DNA from: JBBREP01 sp036501845
GTDB taxonomy: Bacteria > Actinomycetota > Acidimicrobiia > IMCC26256 > PALSA-610
DNA length: 64,000 bases
Direction: 5' to 3'
Assembly (NCBI GenBank): GCA_036501845.1
Contig: DASXZO010000028.1
Location: forward strand, 1-64,000
The notes below the pieces were generated by a model. The model searched no databases, was not told the origin of the DNA, and saw only the letters and a program-made list of their open reading frames with translations. Positions 26,006 to 33,126 of this stretch are shown in pieces. How positions within the stretch are numbered: position 1 is the first letter of the stretch; the number at the start of each line of letters is the position of its first letter. Both the position numbers and the translations under genes were made by a program.

Positions 26006-26438
26006 ACCGGCTCAGGACGGCATCCCCTACGAGAACGGGGTCGTAGGGGACGACCTCGCGACGCCGGCGTTCGATGCGCGCCAGCACGGTCGGAACGTCC
26101 GTGCAGAGCGTGCGGAACTCGCGTCGCCCGAAGACGAGGACCATCGTGTCGGTCACAGTGGTGACCGTTGCGATGCGGTGCGCGCCGTTGATGAGCGCAC
26201 CCTCGCCGAACCAGGTGCCGGGGCCGAGCAACGCAGCCTCGCCCCGGGAAGAATGGAGGTTGGCCACGCCGTCGACCAGGACGAAGAACTCGTGGGCCAG
26301 TGCACCTTCGGTGCAGAGGGTCTTGCCGGCGCGGAACACGAGCGTGGTCGTCAGTTGATCGATCTTCTCGAGTTCCGAACGGTTGCAGCCCCGGAAGAGC
26401 TCGAGGTTGCGCAGCCTGCGGATCGTGATATCGGACAT
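26004..26438 (-). CDS. Stand-alone cyclic-nucleotide-binding domain protein
   Basis: The 144-residue protein is a single cNMP-binding beta-roll (VFRAGKTLCTEGALAHEFFVLVDGVANL, GPGTWFGEGALINGAHRIATVT). It has no DNA-binding helix-turn-helix. The phosphate-binding cassette is degenerate: FGEGALI lines up with the usual FGExAL-x-R-A, but the Arg is not clear. It could bind cAMP or cGMP made by the cyclase encoded at 18,742, or merely resemble such sensors. The start is ATG 26438 with a GGGGGTG site upstream. It is divergent from the complete Crp-type regulator gene at 26,596. Confidence 0.8.
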   Translation of the reverse strand: MSDITIRRLRNLELFRGCNRSELEKIDQLTTTLVFRAGKTLCTEGALAHEFFVLVDGVANLHSSRGEAALLGPGTWFGEGALINGAHRIATVTTVTDTMVLVFGRREFRTLCTDVPTVLARIERRRREVVPYDPVLVGDAVLSR

Positions 26439-26595
26439 CTCGCACCCCCGGGATGTCGGGTGAACCGGTGCGTCCGGCCTGGTGCCCGGCGCTCCGTGGT
26501 TCGCTCTGTCCCGTCCTCCACAGTGTGCGCGAATCGCTGAGACGGTTCCGTGACGTTCGCGACGCTCCGAGTACGTCATCTGACACACTCTCGGC

Positions 26596-27258
26596 GTGCC
26601 GGTGGTCCGCTTCCTCGATGAGCTCGACCCTCAGGCCCGCGCCGTGTTCGACGCCCTGGGCACGAGGCGGCGTTTCGACGCTGGTGCCACGATGTTCATG
26701 GAAGGTGACCGCAGCGGCAGCGTGCTCGCGATCCTCGCCGGACGGGTCAAGGTGTACGCCACAAGCGCCGACGGCCAGGACTTCGTGCTGGCCGTGCGCG
26801 GTCCCGGCGAGGTGCTCGGCGACTTCAGCGCCATCGACGACGCGCCGCGTTCGGCGAGCGGCGTGGCACTCGAGCCGGTGGAGGTTCGCGTGATCCCGGC
26901 CCGGGCCTTTCGCGACTTCCTGTTCGACACGCCGGGCGCGGGGCTCGCGCTCCTCACCACCATGGTCGACCGCATGCGCGACTCCGACCGGCTGCGCGTG
27001 GGTCTCGGTGCGCGCGACACCCTTGGTCGCGTCTCGCTGCGGCTGTTCGAGCTCGTGGAGGAGTGCGGCGTGCAAGAGGACGGCTCGACGAGGATCGACA
27101 TGCCTCTCACGCAGGACGATCTCGCGGGCTGGGTGGCTGCCTCTCGCGAAGCCGTGGCACGCGCGCTGGCGTCGCTGCGCAAGCGCGGAATCATCACCAC
27201 GGCCCGGCGCGAGATCCGAGTGCTCGACGTCGAGCAATTGCGCGAGGCGGCGCGCTGA
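26596..27258 (+). CDS. Crp/Fnr family transcriptional regulator
   Basis: The 220-residue protein has a full Crp layout. The cyclic-nucleotide-binding beta-roll spans about 10-125 (FDAGATMFMEGDRSGSVLAILAGRVKV, GPGEVLGDFSAIDDAPRSASGVA). A dimerisation helix follows, then a winged helix-turn-helix (LTQDDLAGWVAASREAVARALASLRKRGII, about 172-202). The cassette carries RSAS, which keeps the Arg-Ser pair typical of cAMP binders. It starts with GTG. The 157-base region shared with the divergent binding-domain gene contains GTCATCTGAC (26576-26585), a small inverted repeat that could be an autoregulatory site. Proximity to a cyclase gene suggests it reads cyclic nucleotide levels. Confidence 0.88.
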   Translation: MPVVRFLDELDPQARAVFDALGTRRRFDAGATMFMEGDRSGSVLAILAGRVKVYATSADGQDFVLAVRGPGEVLGDFSAIDDAPRSASGVALEPVEVRVIPARAFRDFLFDTPGAGLALLTTMVDRMRDSDRLRVGLGARDTLGRVSLRLFELVEECGVQEDGSTRIDMPLTQDDLAGWVAASREAVARALASLRKRGIITTARREIRVLDVEQLREAAR

Positions 27259-27261
27259 CCG

Positions 27262-27285
27262 GTTGACGCGTTGACGCAGTGACGC
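27262..27285. repeat. Three tandem 8-bp units
   Basis: GTTGACGC is present twice (27262-27269, 27270-27277), followed by AGTGACGC (27278-27285). The array sits between two convergent genes and no clear hairpin is visible there. Confidence 0.5.
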
Positions 27286-27291
27286 AGCGAG

Positions 27292-28479
27292 CTACGCGAC
27301 GGTGCCGCGCTCGCGGAGCTCGGCGATGCGGTCGCCGAGACCGAGCTCGGTGAGGATCTCGTCGGTGTGCTCGCCGAGTGCCGGCGACCCGCCACTCAGC
27401 TTTGCGGTGGTCGTGCCGAACTGCGCCGGGTGGCGGGGGAGACGGGTGCGCCCCACAACATGGTGGTCGTGCTCCTCGAACAGCCCAACGGCGCGCGCGT
27501 GCTCGTCGTCGATCACCTCGCGCGGCGAAAGAATCATCGAGTAAGGCACGCGCTCGGCGTCGAACCGCGCGCTGATCTGTTCCATCGTGAAGTTCACCGC
27601 GTGCGCGTAACACATGTCGACGAGCTCGGCGACGAGTTCGCGATGTTGCACTCGTTCACCGATCGTCGCGACGCGCGGGTCGTCGTAACCGTCGACGTCG
27701 AGCGCCTTGCACATCCCGGCGAAGTCGTGGTCGGCGGTGGGGGTGATGATGCCCCAACCGTCGCTGAACCGCATCGGCCGGAAACCCGCGACGAAGCTCG
27801 AGTTCTGTGAGCCGTCTGACTCGAGGAGCACCTCGTTCGCGGCCGAGTCGGCCCAGAGGAACGAGATCACCGAGTCCATCATCGACAGCTCCACGTGCTG
27901 GCCGCCCGCGCCGCGTTCGCGCGCGAACAGCGCCGCGCTGATCGCTTGCGCGGCGTAGAGCGCGGTCACCTTGTCGGCCGCGGTCTGGCGCAAGAACACC
28001 GGCACGTTGTCGTTGGGGTCGGCTTGGTTCGCGGCGAAACCGCCGTAGGCCTGCATCACGGTGTCGTACACGCTGCGGTCGCGGTACGGGCCGGCGCTGC
28101 CGAATCCCGAAAGTGACGCGTACACGAGGTTCGGGTTCAACGCTGCGAGCGCGTCGTAACCGAGGCCGAGCTTGTCCATCACGCCGGGGCGAAAGTTTTC
28201 GATGAACACGTCGGATTCGGCCGCGAGGCGGCGCACGATATCGACACCGTCGTCGTCGTGCAGGTTGACGACGATGCCCCGCTTGCCGCGATTGCACACG
28301 AGGTAGAGCGAACTCATGCCGTTCACCATCACGCCCACCCAGCGGGCGATGTCGCCGATGCCGGGCCGTTCCACCTTCACCACGTCGGCGCCCTGGTCGG
28401 CAAGCAGCGCCGCGGCGTACGGCCCAGTGAGCGCGATCGAGCAGTCGAGCACCCGCACCCCTGACATCGGCCCGCTCAT
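27292..28479 (-). CDS. Class III (CaiB/BaiF) CoA-transferase
   Basis: The 395-residue protein begins MSGVRVLDCSIALTGPYAAALLADQGADVVKVERPGIGD-like, the typical first strand-helix units of family III CoA-transferases. These enzymes move CoA between carboxylic acids through an aspartyl-CoA intermediate. The catalytic Asp is expected in the YDTVMQAYGG region. ATG 28479 is chosen because GGAGGCAGG lies just upstream, which removes 22 residues from the longest reading. The substrate cannot be predicted. The next gene on this strand is an epimerase, and a second CaiB-type gene lies at 49,709. Confidence 0.87.
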   Translation of the reverse strand: MSGPMSGVRVLDCSIALTGPYAAALLADQGADVVKVERPGIGDIARWVGVMVNGMSSLYLVCNRGKRGIVVNLHDDDGVDIVRRLAAESDVFIENFRPGVMDKLGLGYDALAALNPNLVYASLSGFGSAGPYRDRSVYDTVMQAYGGFAANQADPNDNVPVFLRQTAADKVTALYAAQAISAALFARERGAGGQHVELSMMDSVISFLWADSAANEVLLESDGSQNSSFVAGFRPMRFSDGWGIITPTADHDFAGMCKALDVDGYDDPRVATIGERVQHRELVAELVDMCYAHAVNFTMEQISARFDAERVPYSMILSPREVIDDEHARAVGLFEEHDHHVVGRTRLPRHPAQFGTTTAKLSGGSPALGEHTDEILTELGLGDRIAELRERGTVA

Positions 28480-28581
28480 CTTCCTGCCTCCTGTGGTTGG
28501 GGTCCGGGTGTAGCCGGTTCGGTGCAACGCCGCACCGCGAAGCACGTGTTCACGCCGATGCGGACGCAGGTCATGTCGCGC

Positions 28582-29685
28582 TCACTCCACGAACTTCGCG
28601 TGGGTGCGCGGGCGGCCCTGCGGTCCGCTGTACGCGAGACCCCACTGCGGCTCCACCGCGAAATCGGGGACCTCGACGGCGCGCCGGGCCGCGCACCACG
28701 AGTCGATCAGCGCGTCCTCGGCGTCGTAATCGAACGGGTCGGTGAGCACACGTTCCTCGATGCCTCCGTGATCGAGCGGATGCTCGGCGAGCCAGCGCGC
28801 CGTGCGCCGGACCGCGTCGCGCGCCGGCAGCACGTCGCGATGGCCGAGCCGCTCGCGCACGAGTGAGATATCGAGCACGCGATGAGTGGGGAGCGGTTGC
28901 GCCAACATCGGGCGAGCCGGCAGCGCGAGGTCGTAGGGCATCGACACCAGTTCGAGCTCCACCTGGAGCTCGGCCGCGCACAGCTCGATCACCTGCCGCA
29001 CACTGAGCACCTCTTCGTCGGCCACGTTGAACACGGTTCCGCTGCTGCGCTGCGGTTGCTCGATGCCTGCGACCACGGCCGCGGCGCAGTTCTCGGTGAA
29101 GCAGTGATGATGCAGGGTGAGGCCGTCGTCGGCCACGACGATGCGGCGCCGGCCGTCGAGGATGCGGCGCACCACGCACCATTCGCGCGGCGCCGGCTGG
29201 TAGGGGCCGTAGAGGTACGGATACCTGAAGTGCGCGGCGTTCGGATGCGCGTCGAACACCGCCTGTTCGGTGCGCACGATCCGGTAGCCCTTGTCGTCGA
29301 TCGCCGGGTCGAGCACGAGCGGCGCGTCCTCGCGAATCGGCACTGGGAGTCCGGGCGGCGAGTGCAGCCACGCGTTGGTCCAACCGTGGTAGGCGGGCAC
29401 GCCGCCCACCGACACGAAGTGCGCGCAGTGGCCGCGTGTCGCATGCGCCACCATCCGCAGCCGCCCGTACATCGCCACGATCGTGTCCCACGACGAACCG
29501 TCGATCGCGGCATTGAACGATGCCTCGTCGAACGGGTCGGCGTGCACGTGCGCTACCTGCTGTGGCGTTTCAGGGCGTTCGTGTGTGCCGCGGTGCAAGA
29601 TCGTGACGTCGTGCCCGTGGTCGACGAGCCGGCGCACGATCGGCACACCACTCGGCCCGGTGCCGCCGACGACAAGAACCCGCAT
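28582..29685 (-). CDS. NAD-dependent epimerase/dehydratase (extended SDR)
   Basis: The 367-residue protein starts with the Rossmann motif VLVVGGTGPSGVPIVRRL. It has YHGW in place of a classical YxxxK near residue 95, so an atypical catalytic set is likely. FRYPYLYGPYQPAPREW and VFNVADEEVLSVRQVIELC match the substrate-binding half of extended SDRs. The enzyme probably acts on a nucleotide sugar or an alcohol, which cannot be specified. Its ribosome site lies in the leader repeat shared with the nitronate monooxygenase gene. It is followed after 102 bases by the CoA-transferase gene on the same strand. Confidence 0.8.
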   Translation of the reverse strand: MRVLVVGGTGPSGVPIVRRLVDHGHDVTILHRGTHERPETPQQVAHVHADPFDEASFNAAIDGSSWDTIVAMYGRLRMVAHATRGHCAHFVSVGGVPAYHGWTNAWLHSPPGLPVPIREDAPLVLDPAIDDKGYRIVRTEQAVFDAHPNAAHFRYPYLYGPYQPAPREWCVVRRILDGRRRIVVADDGLTLHHHCFTENCAAAVVAGIEQPQRSSGTVFNVADEEVLSVRQVIELCAAELQVELELVSMPYDLALPARPMLAQPLPTHRVLDISLVRERLGHRDVLPARDAVRRTARWLAEHPLDHGGIEERVLTDPFDYDAEDALIDSWCAARRAVEVPDFAVEPQWGLAYSGPQGRPRTHAKFVE

Positions 29686-29689
29686 GTCC

Positions 29690-29716
29690 TACCTCGTGTT
29701 CGCTTCGCTCACGGGC
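29690..29716 (-). repeat. Leader repeat, copy 2 (upstream of epimerase)
   Basis: This is the 26/27 match to 1161-1187. It lies directly before the ATG at 29,685 and includes the GAGGTA ribosome site. Shorter related fragments (CTCGCTCC, GCTTCGCT) follow to about 29,790, so the region may hold decayed copies. Confidence 0.6.
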
Positions 29717-29825
29717 CGTTGGGCCTTCCCTCGCTCCGGCTTCGCTGCCACGGCATGTTCGCTTGCGGTCGCTCGGCTGGCGCCGATTCTCGCACGGTGG
29801 TGGCGGCGGGCGCGAGACTCGGGTG

Positions 29826-30683
29826 ATGACCACGAAGGTGTCGCTCGACGTGCGCCCGCTCACGCCCACCATCGGCGCCGAGATCCGCGGCGTCGACTGC
29901 GCAGCCCCGCTCGATGACGACACGATCGCGGCGATCCGCTCGGTGTGGCTCGACCATCTCGTGGTGTTCTTCCCGGGCCAGGAGCTCAGCGATGACACCC
30001 AGCGTGCGTTCGCGGCGCGCTTCGGCGAGCCGACGGTGGGCCACCCGGTCGAAAAGACTGTTGCCAACAACCCGAGCATTCAACCGATCGACAGCGTGAA
30101 GGACCGCACGAACTTCTGGCACACCGACGTCACGTTCATGTCGCGCCCGCCGATGGCGTCGCTGCTACGCGCCGTGGTGATTCCGGAGTCGGGCGGTGAC
30201 ACGATGTGGGCCGACACCCGTGCCGCGTACGACGCGCTTGCGGAGCCGTTCAAGCACTTCTGCGACGACCTCGTGGCGATCCATTACGACCCCTACTACG
30301 CGGCGCTCGTCGACCAGGGTGAAGGCAACGAGTGGGAGGGCAAGAAGCTCACGAAGCTGATGCCGGCGTTCCACCCGGTGGTGCGGGTGCACCCCGAGAC
30401 CGGGCGGCGCAACCTCTTCGTGAATCCGCAGTTCACGGTCGCGTTGCAGGGTTTCCCCGGGCCGCAGGGCGCCGCGCTGCTCAAGGTGCTCTACGACCAC
30501 ATGACCCAGCCCGAATACATCGTGCGTTACCACTGGACGCCCGGCACGCTCGCGATGTGGGACAACCGCACCACGATGCATTTCGGTATCTACGACTACG
30601 GCGACGCGCGCCGCATCATGCACCGCGTGATCCTGCGCGGCGAGCGTCCGGCCGGAATCGCAGGGGTCGCCGAAGCCGCGTGA
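29826..30683 (+). CDS. TauD/TfdA family 2-oxoglutarate-dependent dioxygenase
   Basis: The 285-residue enzyme shows the full TauD pattern. LTPTIGAEIRGVDCAAPLDDDT is at the N-terminus, the Fe(II) ligands His/Asp are in FWHTDVTF (near residue 99), and the distal His and 2-oxoglutarate Arg are in YGDARRIMHRVIL. WDNRTTMHFG is also conserved. Such enzymes hydroxylate taurine, alkyl sulfates, phenoxyacetates or related acids. The active-site loop does not define which. I chose ATG 29826, where the alignment to TauD begins. The gene stands alone, divergent from the epimerase. Confidence 0.9.
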   Translation: MTTKVSLDVRPLTPTIGAEIRGVDCAAPLDDDTIAAIRSVWLDHLVVFFPGQELSDDTQRAFAARFGEPTVGHPVEKTVANNPSIQPIDSVKDRTNFWHTDVTFMSRPPMASLLRAVVIPESGGDTMWADTRAAYDALAEPFKHFCDDLVAIHYDPYYAALVDQGEGNEWEGKKLTKLMPAFHPVVRVHPETGRRNLFVNPQFTVALQGFPGPQGAALLKVLYDHMTQPEYIVRYHWTPGTLAMWDNRTTMHFGIYDYGDARRIMHRVILRGERPAGIAGVAEAA

Positions 30684-30701
30684 TCGCAGCGGCGTGTGAG
30701 C

Positions 30702-31853
30702 TCAGCGGCCGAGCATGGCCGCGAGATTGTCGTGGTAGAAGCGCTGTTTGGCCGCTTCGGTCACCGAGTCGAGCGTCGCCTCGAACCGTTCGAGCGGGTT
30801 CTTCGTACCTTCTGGGTGGGGGTAGTCGGAGCTGAAGCAGTAGAGCTCATCGCCGCTCTGGTCGATCATCCAACCCACGGGCTCGCCGGGGAAGGGCGTG
30901 AAGTAGAGCCGGTCGCGCACATACTCGCTGGGAGGCTTCGGCAGGTCGCGCAGCAGCGGCTCGTTGCGGCCGAACGAACGCTGCGCGAGATCGAGGCGGC
31001 GGATCCATGGCACCACCCACATCGCGCCTTGCTCGATCGAACCGCCGCGCAAGCGCGGGAAGCGTTCGAGCACGCCGTCGAAGATCAACGCGGCGAGGAA
31101 CGTCTCGGTCATGTGCGCCACGCCCATGTAGTCCTTGGCGCGCACGTTCTCGCCCCCGCCGAGAAAGTCGCTGACCGGCCGCCCGTTGTCGTGGAACTCG
31201 CTGGGGATCAGCCGACCCGCGCCGCCGATGTGCAGCACGAACGGCACGCTCGCGTCGGCGAGCGCGGCCCACACCGGGTCGTAGTCGGGATGCGACGGGC
31301 CTTTGCCGCGCCGGGGTGGGCGCGACGGTAGGTGCACGGCCGCGGCGCCGAGCGCGAGCGCGTCGACGACCGTTTCGAACATCGCCTCGGGGTCGTTCCA
31401 GGGCGCGTAGGCCACTGGAAGCAGGCGCGGATCATCACCGCAGAACGCGGCCATCGCCCGGTTGTGTGCGCGCGTGCCGCCGTAGAGCAGTTCGAGGTCG
31501 TCGCCCGCGAACTGCGTGGCCGCGAACGTCGAGAACACGAGCTGCGCGTCGAAGCCGAGCAGGTCGAGCGCACGGCTGCGCTCCGCGGTGTCGAACGCAC
31601 CGAGCGCGTGCCAGCCCTTCGCGCTCATGAGCCGCTCCTCGAGTGCGTGCGCGGCCGCGTCGTCGCCGCGCCGCTGCTCGGCGCGCTCCACGGCATCGGC
31701 CGCGAGCTTGCCTGCGCCGCCGAGATGGAGCGGACGAATGCGATCGCGGATTGCCGGGTCGGCGAACTCGGCCAGCCAGCCCGGGAGTTCCATGAGATGG
31801 CTGTCGGCGTCGAGATAGCGCCGACCGGTGGCATACGGCAGCGTGGCAGTCAT
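30702..31853 (-). CDS. Amidohydrolase family protein (TIM-barrel metal-dependent hydrolase/decarboxylase type)
   Basis: The 383-residue protein belongs to the amidohydrolase 2 family. YLDADSHLMELPGW gives the N-terminal metal motif (D-x-D-x-H variant), FVLHIGGAG a second His, and FSSDYPHPEGTKNP the C-terminal Asp/His. These enzymes hydrolyse amides or esters, or decarboxylate aromatic and acyl substrates. The role here is unknown. ATG 31853 is supported by a promoter whose -10 lies six bases upstream, which implies a leaderless mRNA. It is divergent from the hpnA-like gene. Confidence 0.85.
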   Translation of the reverse strand: MTATLPYATGRRYLDADSHLMELPGWLAEFADPAIRDRIRPLHLGGAGKLAADAVERAEQRRGDDAAAHALEERLMSAKGWHALGAFDTAERSRALDLLGFDAQLVFSTFAATQFAGDDLELLYGGTRAHNRAMAAFCGDDPRLLPVAYAPWNDPEAMFETVVDALALGAAAVHLPSRPPRRGKGPSHPDYDPVWAALADASVPFVLHIGGAGRLIPSEFHDNGRPVSDFLGGGENVRAKDYMGVAHMTETFLAALIFDGVLERFPRLRGGSIEQGAMWVVPWIRRLDLAQRSFGRNEPLLRDLPKPPSEYVRDRLYFTPFPGEPVGWMIDQSGDELYCFSSDYPHPEGTKNPLERFEATLDSVTEAAKQRFYHDNLAAMLGR

Positions 31854-31859
31854 GTGCAC

Positions 31860-31888
31860 ATTGTGATCCCGCCGGGGCACCGTGTCCA
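31860..31888 (-). promoter_or_regulatory. Sigma-70-type promoter for the amidohydrolase gene
   Basis: On the minus strand TGGACA (31888-31883) and CACAAT (31865-31860) are separated by exactly 17 bases. Six bases then lead to the ATG at 31,853. Initiation would fall on the A of the start codon, giving a leaderless transcript. Confidence 0.6.
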
Positions 31889-31983
31889 CGAGAGAATCGG
31901 TACTTCGGTCCGGCCACCAGCCACGACGGCGCCCTCGGCATCGGCGGTCACGAGATCGCAGCGATCCGCGCGATCCTGGGATC

Positions 31984-33126
31984 GTGCATGAGGAACCGCG
32001 CGAACCACGCCAACCGCGCGAGCCGAGGCCGTTGGGGCACGTGCTCGTCACCGGCGCGTCGGGCTTCATCGGTTCGGCCGTGGCGCGCGCGCTCGCAGCC
32101 GACGGGCACGCGGTGCGGGCGCTCGTCGAGCCCGGTCGCGATCAGTCGCTGCTCGACGGGCTCGCGATCGAGCGCGTCGCTGCGGACATTCGCGATACCG
32201 AAGCGGTCGAGCGTGCGGTCACCGGAATCGACACGGTGTTCCATCTGGCCGCGGTCTATCGATTCTGGGCGGCCGATCCCGCGATCTTCTACGACGTCAA
32301 CATCGGTGGCACGCTGAATCTGATCCGCGCGATGAACTCGGTCGGCTCCGCACGGCTCGTATACACGAGCACGGTCGCAACCCTTGGCGTCGCCGAGCAG
32401 AGCCGGCCCGCGACGGAACACACGCTCGCGCATTTCGAGCACCTCTTCGGGCACTACAAGCGTTCGAAGTATCAGGCGGAGCACGAGGTGCTGCGCGCCG
32501 GTGCGGCCGGCCTCGACGTGGTCCTCGTCCATCCGACGTTCCCCGTCGGCGAGGGCGACGCCGCGCCGACGCCGACGGGCCGCACGATCCTCGAGTTCCT
32601 CAACGGGCGCATTCCTGCTTACGTCGACACTGCGCTCAATGTCGTGGACGTGGACGATGTCGCGAGCGGGCACCTGCTCGCGGCGCAGCTGGGGACGCGT
32701 GGCCGCAGCTACATCCTCGGCGGCGAGAACATGTCACTGCGCGAGATGCTCACGATGCTGGCCGGCTTGTGCGGGCTCCCGGCACCGCGCGTCCGGCTCG
32801 CGCCGCGGGCAGTTCTGCCGCTCGTCCAGAGCGCAGAATGGTTCGAGGCACGCGTGTTGCACCGCGAGCCCACCCTCACGGCGGAGCCTGTTCGCATGGC
32901 GACGACCAAGATGGAATACGACACCACACGCGCACGTGCCGAGCTCGGGTATACGAGTATCCCGGCCCGTGACGCCCTGCGGCGCGCCGCTGCGTGGTTC
33001 GTGGCCAATGGATACGTCAAGCCGGCCCAGGTCGCGAAGATCGAACGAGGAGGCTCGCTGGCAACTCCGGCCGTCGCGTCCGCCCAATTGGCCGGCCCGA
33101 CGGCGCGGCAAGGGGCGGCGCCGTGA
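31984..33126 (+). CDS. hpnA: HpnA-like hopanoid-associated sugar epimerase
   Basis: The 380-residue extended SDR has the Rossmann motif VLVTGASGFIGSAVARAL. The catalytic region is STVATLG, with Tyr-Lys in HYKRSKYQAE. HPTFPVGEGDAAPTPTG and NVVDVDDVASGHLLA match HpnA, the epimerase linked to bacteriohopanepolyol side chains. The N-terminus is uncertain. GTG 31984 gives a Pro/Arg/Glu-rich extension (EPREPRQPREPRP), and TTG 32032 would start right at the Rossmann fold. The stop overlaps the hpnO-like GTG start (GTGA), so the pair is translationally coupled. Squalene-hopene cyclase is not in the window. Confidence 0.75.
   Translation: MHEEPREPRQPREPRPLGHVLVTGASGFIGSAVARALAADGHAVRALVEPGRDQSLLDGLAIERVAADIRDTEAVERAVTGIDTVFHLAAVYRFWAADPAIFYDVNIGGTLNLIRAMNSVGSARLVYTSTVATLGVAEQSRPATEHTLAHFEHLFGHYKRSKYQAEHEVLRAGAAGLDVVLVHPTFPVGEGDAAPTPTGRTILEFLNGRIPAYVDTALNVVDVDDVASGHLLAAQLGTRGRSYILGGENMSLREMLTMLAGLCGLPAPRVRLAPRAVLPLVQSAEWFEARVLHREPTLTAEPVRMATTKMEYDTTRARAELGYTSIPARDALRRAAAWFVANGYVKPAQVAKIERGGSLATPAVASAQLAGPTARQGAAP

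Noticed and set aside
24163..27258. Family 2 encapsulin locus, suggested by a polyprenyl synthase next to a cyclic-nucleotide-binding domain.
   Set aside because: No shell protein (HK97 fold, about 300-450 aa) is present, the binding-domain protein is a single 144-aa domain, and the synthase has no cargo-like disordered N-terminus.
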